Part shown: positions 14,460-19,432 of the stretch, one piece after another
How the letters are laid out: each line of letters starts with the position of its first letter
How positions within the stretch are numbered: position 1 is the stretch's first letter
NCBI GenBank assembly: GCA_047638695.1
Contig: JBLINY010000088.1
Location: 1 to 19,432, forward strand
Length of the DNA stretch: 19,432 bases
Origin: JAHECQ01 sp047638695
GTDB lineage: Bacteria; Actinomycetota; Acidimicrobiia; Acidimicrobiales; SZUA-35
Reading direction: 5' to 3'
The notes under the pieces: generated by a model
Told to the model about the DNA's origin: nothing
What the model saw: only the letters and a program-made list of their open reading frames with translations
The model's database searches: none
Translations under genes and position numbers: made by a program

Positions 14460-15422
14460 ATGCAGACAGATCACCAACGCTTCGCCCTGCGACTCGCAGC
14501 TTCGCGACCTCTCGCAGCTTCGCTGTCTCTCGCAGCTTCGCTGTGTCTCGCTGGGGTTCTCCTTCTCGCAGCCTGCGGGAGCGACACTCAGATCGACGCC
14601 ACCGGCTCAGCGGACCAGCCCACCACCGCGGCCGCTCCCGCCACTACTGGCCCGCCAGGAGCCGACGACATCAACGACCCGACCCGACCGGCAGCGGCAC
14701 TCGAGCTATCGAACAGCCAGCGGCTGTGGAGCGATGTCGGTATCCAGAACTACACCTATACGTTCAGCCGCAGTTGCGAATGCCCCGACGATCAGCTCGG
14801 CCCCTTTCGGGTCACGGTCACTAATGGCGAGATCGAAAAGGTCGAGTCGCTCGACGACGTGATCGACTACGACGTCGGCGCTCGCACTATTCCGGAGATG
14901 TTCGACGCCATCGCAGCCACGATCGACGGTGGAGCACAGTTGGATGTCACCTATGAGGCAACAACCGGGCACCCCGTGTCGGTGCTGCTCGACATCGAGG
15001 CGCTTGCCGTCGACGGCGGCGATGCCTTCACCATCGAGTCGTTCAGTTCGGCCGACTTCCTCGCCGCTGATCTGACCCTGGCACGCGAGCAATGGGAAGA
15101 GGCCGCCGTAGCCAGCTATCGCTTCACCTACAAGCCGCAGTGCTTCTGTCCCCAGGTCACCCGCACCGTCACCGTCGTCGATGGTCAGGTCACCGAGGTA
15201 TCAGATCTCGGAGACACTATTGGTGGACTGCCACCGCTCACGATCGATGATCTGTTCAACGAAGTGGCGGCGGCCGTCGAGGGCGGCGCCTTCGCCGTCA
15301 ACGTGACCTACGACGAAGCGCTGGGCTTTCCCTCCGACTACTTCATCGACCCCAATCAGTTCACTGCCGACGAGGAACACGGTGTGCTGGTGATTGACTT
15401 CCAGGACTTGACCGAACGGTAG
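14460..15422 (+). CDS. Lipoprotein with two DUF6174-like domains, 320 aa
   Basis: Secreted lipoprotein. A basic n-region and a long hydrophobic segment end in a lipobox LLAAC with Cys39 as the acylated residue, followed by a Pro/Thr/Ala-rich linker (45-80). Then come two copies of one domain, about 82-195 and 203-316. Each has an aromatic-rich strand followed by a CxC pair (Cys106/108 and Cys228/230), a hydrophobic strand ending in G.I/V.KV/EV, and a late VTY...G.P segment. This matches DUF6174-type secreted domains from memory. The signal peptide is made of a hexapeptide tandem repeat. No ribosome binding site. The MFS gene follows 10 bp after the stop. Function unknown. Confidence 0.85.
   Translation: MQTDHQRFALRLAASRPLAASLSLAASLCLAGVLLLAACGSDTQIDATGSADQPTTAAAPATTGPPGADDINDPTRPAAALELSNSQRLWSDVGIQNYTYTFSRSCECPDDQLGPFRVTVTNGEIEKVESLDDVIDYDVGARTIPEMFDAIAATIDGGAQLDVTYEATTGHPVSVLLDIEALAVDGGDAFTIESFSSADFLAADLTLAREQWEEAAVASYRFTYKPQCFCPQVTRTVTVVDGQVTEVSDLGDTIGGLPPLTIDDLFNEVAAAVEGGAFAVNVTYDEALGFPSDYFIDPNQFTADEEHGVLVIDFQDLTER
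14493..14546 (+). repeat. 18-bp tandem repeat encoding the signal-peptide hydrophobic region
   Basis: Three near-identical 18-bp units start at 14493, 14511 and 14529 (core CTCGCAGCTTCGC), and two decayed units continue at 14547 and 14565, ending at the lipobox. They encode the hexapeptides LAASRP, LAASLS, LAASLC, then LAGVLL and LAACGS, so the repeat forms the hydrophobic region of the lipoprotein signal peptide. Confidence 0.85.
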
Positions 15423-15432
15423 ATTCCAGGTT

Positions 15433-16794
15433 GTGACCTCGGCACCGGCTGATCCGGCGACCTTCCCCGATCCAAAGGAAGCTGAGGTTTCAGAAGACAA
15501 ACGCGAGGTCTTCGGCTGGCAGATGTATGACTGGGCCTGGAGCGCATTCAGTACCACCGTGACCACCGCGCTGCTTGGGCCCTATCTGCTCGAGCTGGCC
15601 GAAGACAATGGTGGCGTCGAAGTACTCGGGTTCGACGTTGAGCCGGCGTCGTTCTTTCCCTTCTGCGTCAGCCTTTCGGCCATCATTCAGGTACTGCTGT
15701 TGCCGCTGGTTGGCTCGATCGCCGACCACACCGACCGCAAGAAGCGCCTCATGATGACGCTGGCCTACGCCGCTAGCGCCGCGACCGCAGGCCTTTTCCT
15801 GGTCACCGGTACCACCATCCTCGTCGGCGGGCTGCTGTTCATCATCGCCGGCATCGGTTTCTCGGCCGCTTCGGTCGTCTACAACTCGTATCTCCCCGAT
15901 ATTGCGCCGCCGCATCGGCGGGATCGAGTCAGCTCGGCTGGCTTCGCCTACGGCTACTTGGGCGGCGGGTTGTGGTTGGCTGCCAACTTCGCCCTCATCA
16001 CGTTGATGGATGACACAGGATTGGCGGTCCGGATCAGTCTCGGCGGCACCGGCATCTGGTGCCTTGTCTTCTTTGCCGCCTTTCCCGAACGACTCATTCG
16101 AACTCGCCCGGCATCACGACCTCGGCCTCCGAACACCGGCTGGCTTGGGCTTAGCTTCCGCTCGGTTTTTACCACCCTGGCCGAGATGCGGCGCCAGTAC
16201 CCGATCACCCTGCGGTATCTCGTCGCCTACCTCATCTTCAACGATGGCATCCAGACCGTCATTGTTGTTTCGACCTCGTTCGCCAAAGACGAGCTGCCCG
16301 GTGTCGAGGCCGAGGACCTACTGTTGTTGGTCCTGATGATTCAGTTCGTTGCCGTGCCAGGAGCCATTCTTTTCGGCCGCCTGGCCGAGCGATATGGCGC
16401 CAAGCAAGCCTTGGCCGCCAACCTCTGTGTGTGGGTCGGGTTGGTCGTCTTCGCCTACGTGTTCCTGCGCTCACTCTCCCAACTGTGGATGATGGGTGTC
16501 GTACTCGCTGTTGTACTGGGCGGGTCGCAGGCCCTCAGCCGCAGCCTTTATGCCCAGATGATTCCAACCAACTCAGAAGCCGAATACTTCGGCTTCTACG
16601 AGATCGCAGCTCGGGGCACGTCCTGGATCGGGCCTTTGGTATTCGGTGTCGTAAACCAGATCACTGGCTCACAGCGACAGGCCATCCTCAGCCTGATCGT
16701 GTTCTTTGTTGTCGGCTTGATTCTGTTGTTGCCCGTGAGGGTCCGCGACGCCATGGTGGCCGCCGGACATGACCCCGAAGGCGTAGTCCACTAA
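15433..16794 (+). CDS. UMF1/Atg22-type major facilitator transporter, 453 aa
   Basis: Polytopic membrane protein with about 12 hydrophobic segments in two halves. QMYDWAWSAFSTTVTT near residues 30-45 corresponds to the YDWANSAF signature of the UMF1 (Atg22-like) branch of the major facilitator superfamily. The loop GSIADHTDRKKR (about 94-105) is the MFS motif-A equivalent, and GRLAERYGAK repeats it in the second half. The substrate of bacterial UMF1 proteins is generally unknown; uptake or export of the compound processed by the neighbouring oxygenase is possible. The start codon is GTG at 15433, 10 bp after the lipoprotein stop, with only a weak AGG upstream. The Rieske gene begins 10 bp after its stop, suggesting a transporter-oxygenase pair. 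Confidence 0.9.
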   Translation: MTSAPADPATFPDPKEAEVSEDKREVFGWQMYDWAWSAFSTTVTTALLGPYLLELAEDNGGVEVLGFDVEPASFFPFCVSLSAIIQVLLLPLVGSIADHTDRKKRLMMTLAYAASAATAGLFLVTGTTILVGGLLFIIAGIGFSAASVVYNSYLPDIAPPHRRDRVSSAGFAYGYLGGGLWLAANFALITLMDDTGLAVRISLGGTGIWCLVFFAAFPERLIRTRPASRPRPPNTGWLGLSFRSVFTTLAEMRRQYPITLRYLVAYLIFNDGIQTVIVVSTSFAKDELPGVEAEDLLLLVLMIQFVAVPGAILFGRLAERYGAKQALAANLCVWVGLVVFAYVFLRSLSQLWMMGVVLAVVLGGSQALSRSLYAQMIPTNSEAEYFGFYEIAARGTSWIGPLVFGVVNQITGSQRQAILSLIVFFVVGLILLLPVRVRDAMVAAGHDPEGVVH

Positions 16795-16804
16795 CTTCGA
16801 AGAG

Positions 16805-17890
16805 GTGGACAACACCAGTCGGAAGGCTCGCTTCCTCGAAACTGATCAGCCCTGGCCCATCAACGCTTGGTACCACGCGGCTTGGATGAACGAGGTCGGT
16901 GACAAGCCTCTCGCCCGCACGCTCTTGAATGAGGATGTGGTGCTTTTCCGAGATGCAGCCGGCAATGCGGCCGCCCTCGAGGATCGATGTTGTCACCGGG
17001 CAACACCGCTTCGTCTGGGCGAGGTGACCGAACTCGGTCTGCAGTGCGGCTATCACGGCATGACCTTCGACGCCGGCGGCACGTGTGTGTCGATTCCCGG
17101 CCAGGAGGCTATTCCCGCTGCCGCGTGTGTGCGTAGCTATCCGGTCGTCGAGAAGCAGGAGATCATTTGGATCTGGATGGGCGATCCTGAGCTGGCCGAC
17201 GAATCGAAGCTTCTGGTCGATTTTCCCTGGCTCGACGACCATGAGAACTGGCCGCACTATCACGGCATGTACGAGATCGACTGTAACTACGTTCTACTCG
17301 TCGACAATCTGATGGACCTCACCCACATTCCGTTCATCCACCGCAACACCATTGGGGGCGGAAGTCAGCAGGGGCAGGTAAACGCCAGCATGGACATCAC
17401 GCCAACCGAGACGGGTGTGCATTACATCCGCTGGATGGAGAACATCGTGCCGCCCCCGACCTACGTACGCGGCGCGGGCTTCGACGAGGGCGTAATGGTC
17501 GACCGCTGGCAGGAGTTCGAATTCGTCGTCCCATCGACCGTCGTGCAATGGACGGGAGCACTACCTGTTGGTCGCGGGGCGAGAGAAAACCGCGAGCAGG
17601 ACGGAGGCTTCAACCTGCGCCTCTACCACGGCGCAACGCCTCGAACCGAGGACAGCTGCTACTACTTCTGGTCGCCGCTGAACGGCTACAAGCCGGGCGA
17701 CGTCGAGGCCACGAAGATGCTCCACAAGGAGATCGAAGTCACGTTTGACGAAGATCTCGAGTTCCTCGAGTCACAACACGCCTGCGTCGTAGCCAACCCC
17801 GCTCAACCAATGGTGAACATCAAACACGACAAAGCCAGGATTCAGGCCAATAGGGCGCTCGAGCGAATGATCAACGCTGAAAGCGACTAA
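16805..17890 (+). CDS. VanA-like Rieske non-heme iron oxygenase alpha subunit, 361 aa
   Basis: Terminal oxygenase that hydroxylates or O-demethylates an aromatic or steroid-like substrate with O2 and electrons from a reductase. The Rieske cluster site is C-x-H (Cys62, His64) and C-x2-H (Cys81, His84), 16 residues apart. The mononuclear iron site is D-x2-H-x4-H (Asp171, His174, His179) with Asp317 in FDEDLEFLESQ as likely third ligand; both sites are intact. Length and overall form match the vanillate O-demethylase/phthalate-oxygenase group. No ferredoxin or reductase gene lies in the window, so the partner must be elsewhere. The GTG at 16805 is used because the domain begins soon after; a GAGG overlaps the start itself. 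The gene ends in a 4-bp convergent overlap with the lipoprotein gene. Confidence 0.93.
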   Translation: MDNTSRKARFLETDQPWPINAWYHAAWMNEVGDKPLARTLLNEDVVLFRDAAGNAAALEDRCCHRATPLRLGEVTELGLQCGYHGMTFDAGGTCVSIPGQEAIPAAACVRSYPVVEKQEIIWIWMGDPELADESKLLVDFPWLDDHENWPHYHGMYEIDCNYVLLVDNLMDLTHIPFIHRNTIGGGSQQGQVNASMDITPTETGVHYIRWMENIVPPPTYVRGAGFDEGVMVDRWQEFEFVVPSTVVQWTGALPVGRGARENREQDGGFNLRLYHGATPRTEDSCYYFWSPLNGYKPGDVEATKMLHKEIEVTFDEDLEFLESQHACVVANPAQPMVNIKHDKARIQANRALERMINAESD

Positions 17891-18795
17891 TTTTGGATCA
17901 GCCCGCCGAGTGAGGCCGACCGTTCGATGAGGTCGGCAAGGATCTCGACATCGTTAAGGTCGGGCGCCCCGTTCGGCGTCGGAGGCCCGGCAACCACAAG
18001 GGCGATGACCACATCGTCGTAGCGAGCCAGCACGATTCGGATGACGAATCGATTCGCCGGATTGCCGACCTCGACCCGAGTGAGATCGACCGCGAGGGCG
18101 TCATCGGCACCTGCAACCAAACCGAGGTCCCGGGCGACAGTGTCGACGAGGTAACCAACGTCTTCGTGCTCCCCACATCCGAGAAGCGCTCGGTAGGCAT
18201 CGATCCAGACCGCAGCATCTGGGCTTCGCAGGACAACCTGGAGGTGCTGGGAGTTACCCGCCCCGACGAACGTCGCTTCAAGACCGTCGGCTGCCGGCTC
18301 GACAATGGCGATACAGCTATCCATCGGTGCCAGATCCGGGGGTGGCATGGCCGCGACCGAACGAGTGAGGTCGGCGGCAATGTCGTCAGGGTCGAGCACA
18401 AAGGACGCCATCGTCAGTTGCTCCCAGCGCTCGGGTTGTCCCTCGGCTCCGGGCACAACCGATGTCGGGGCATTCGGTGGGGGACTACCTGGAGAATTGC
18501 CGGGGAAACCGTCAGGGACCGTCTCGGAGAAGGGTGATGAACTGATTTCCGTTGACTCTGTCAGCAGGCCCGAATCACCGGCCTGCTCAGGATCGGTCGG
18601 CGTGGTCGCCGGCGGTCGGAGCTCGAATTCCTCCGCCTCATCCAATGCCGTCGTTGGGCTGGAGCCGTCGAGCAGCTGGCCTCTAGCCGCCAGTCGTTCA
18701 GGTACGCCGGCAGCAGCCTGTATCTCAGTTGCGTCTAACGAACCGCAGGCCGAAGCCGTGAGCGCGAGAGCAAGAAGGACGGTCAAGAGTCGCAC
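17887..18795 (-). CDS. Secreted lipoprotein of unknown function, 302 aa
   Basis: The N-terminus MRLLTVLLALALTASACGS is a lipoprotein signal with lipobox TASAC and Cys17 as the modified residue. A disordered Pro/Ser/Thr-rich linker runs to about residue 120, followed by a folded domain of about 170 residues with two cysteines likely to form a disulfide (DSCIAIVEP, LLGCGEHED). No family recognised. The GTG start at 18795 directly precedes the charged n-region. It is transcribed toward the Rieske gene, and the two stop codons overlap by 4 bp, so antisense overlap of the 3' ends is expected. The upstream 88-bp gap contains a GATCGCGATC palindrome at 18831-18840 but no promoter I can defend. Coding assignment is strong, role unknown. 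Confidence 0.85.
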   Translation of the reverse strand: MRLLTVLLALALTASACGSLDATEIQAAAGVPERLAARGQLLDGSSPTTALDEAEEFELRPPATTPTDPEQAGDSGLLTESTEISSSPFSETVPDGFPGNSPGSPPPNAPTSVVPGAEGQPERWEQLTMASFVLDPDDIAADLTRSVAAMPPPDLAPMDSCIAIVEPAADGLEATFVGAGNSQHLQVVLRSPDAAVWIDAYRALLGCGEHEDVGYLVDTVARDLGLVAGADDALAVDLTRVEVGNPANRFVIRIVLARYDDVVIALVVAGPPTPNGAPDLNDVEILADLIERSASLGGLIQN

Positions 18796-18883
18796 GATGA
18801 CTACTTCGACCGCTCAGCTCAATGGCTTGAGATCGCGATCATCAGCATCACGCTGACCAAACTCGCCTCAGCCAAGTCTCAGG

Positions 18884-19432
18884 TCAGCTAGGTCTGGGTC
18901 GAACCAACAGGCCGAGGGCTCCCAAAACGACGGCCATTCCGGTCAACTGGATTGCGTTCACGGTTTCGCCATCGAGCACAAGGGCGGCCAGAGCCACGCT
19001 GACCACCGGGCTGAACAACGTCATCTCCGAGACCAATGCCAGGGGCACTCGGGGATGAGCCCAGTTCATCAGTACGTGGCCGGTTCCCGGGATGGCGACC
19101 ATCGCCGGTATCCACCACCATTTCCCCTCACCAGGGTGCAAGGTACCCGAGAACAGCAGTGCGGTCGGCAGCATCACAATGCTGCTGATGACCAACGACA
19201 AACCCTGGTATTCAAAGGCCCCAAGGGTGGCGCGTGCTTGCTTCGAATACACGAAATACATCGTCCACGTGGCAAGAGCGCCAATTCCCAGCAGATCACC
19301 TGCCGGGCTCCACGACGGCGAGTCGGTCGATCCAAATACAACGAGCCCGACACCGCCGAGCGCCACCATCGAAAGCAGCAATTCGGCTCGGCCAACCTGC
19401 TCACCGAAGCGGCGGGAGAAGAAAAGCAAGAC
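18884..19432 (-). CDS. DMT-superfamily EamA transporter, 5' end beyond window
   Basis: The last 183 codons of an EamA-type permease. The visible part has the end of the first EamA domain (a helix ending LLLSMVALGGVGLVVFG) and then a full second domain of about five hydrophobic helices, including VSEMTLFSPVVSVALAALVLDGE and a final VVLGALGLLV, both characteristic of the family. The usual length is near 290-300 residues, so about 110 N-terminal residues are outside the window. An apparent TTG start at 19429 is probably internal because the frame stays open to the edge. These transporters export metabolites such as amino acids; the substrate cannot be told. It may be the first gene of a unit with the downstream lipoprotein, 88 bp on. 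Confidence 0.9.
   Translation of the reverse strand, partial: VLLFFSRRFGEQVGRAELLLSMVALGGVGLVVFGSTDSPSWSPAGDLLGIGALATWTMYFVYSKQARATLGAFEYQGLSLVISSIVMLPTALLFSGTLHPGEGKWWWIPAMVAIPGTGHVLMNWAHPRVPLALVSEMTLFSPVVSVALAALVLDGETVNAIQLTGMAVVLGALGLLVRPRPS

Noticed and set aside
18831..18840. GATCGCGATC palindrome upstream of the lipoprotein gene
   Set aside because: A perfect 10-bp palindrome, but a single copy. Words rich in GATC and CGAT are common in this composition, so an operator cannot be claimed.

Overview
High-GC bacterial window, densely packed, with 18 protein-coding genes and no RNA gene, CRISPR array, integrase or insertion sequence that I can see. Several features suggest an actinobacterium, plausibly of the class Acidimicrobiia: few Shine-Dalgarno sites, GTG starts, a MhuD-like monooxygenase, a Cys-cluster protein of actinobacterial type, a UMF1-type transporter and a halohydrin dehalogenase. 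One characterised halohydrin dehalogenase, HheG, comes from Ilumatobacter. The taxonomic placement is inference.

Layout. 1-281 (-): a MhuD-like antibiotic-biosynthesis-monooxygenase gene that runs off the left edge. 346-2966 (+): a BNR/Asp-box beta-propeller protein followed by two nitroreductase-family flavoproteins. 2997-4730 (-): an amidohydrolase and, downstream in the same transcription unit, a protein that looks like an ordinary SDR but carries both diagnostic halohydrin dehalogenase motifs. 4785-5507 (+): a dienelactone hydrolase-like protein divergent from the amidohydrolase. 5535-9671 (-): a tight four-gene unit whose first three genes overlap by ATGA (lipocalin/CrtC-like protein, 140-aa helical protein, APH-family kinase-like protein with its catalytic Asp replaced by Ala), followed by a sulfatase/phosphonate monoester hydrolase-like enzyme. 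9762-17890 (+): acyl-CoA ligase, Cys-cluster protein, membrane-anchored unknown, DsbA-fold protein, two-domain DUF6174-like lipoprotein, UMF1-type MFS transporter and VanA-like Rieske oxygenase. 17887-18795 (-): a lipoprotein. 18884-19432 (-): a DMT/EamA transporter cut by the right edge.

How the genes may work together. Most enzymes here are of kinds used to open up organic carbon sources: ring hydroxylation (Rieske), CoA activation (ligase), ester or lactone hydrolysis (amidohydrolase, dienelactone hydrolase), removal of sulfate or phosphonate esters, flavin reduction (nitroreductases) and dehalogenation (halohydrin dehalogenase). The window therefore reads as an accessory catabolic island, possibly for halogenated or sulfated compounds, but no substrate can be read from sequence. 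The two most notable items are the halohydrin dehalogenase and the ATGA-coupled cassette with an apparently inactivated kinase site. Short tandem repeats of 6, 15, 15 and 18 bp occur at four places. One of them builds a signal peptide and another supplies a start codon.
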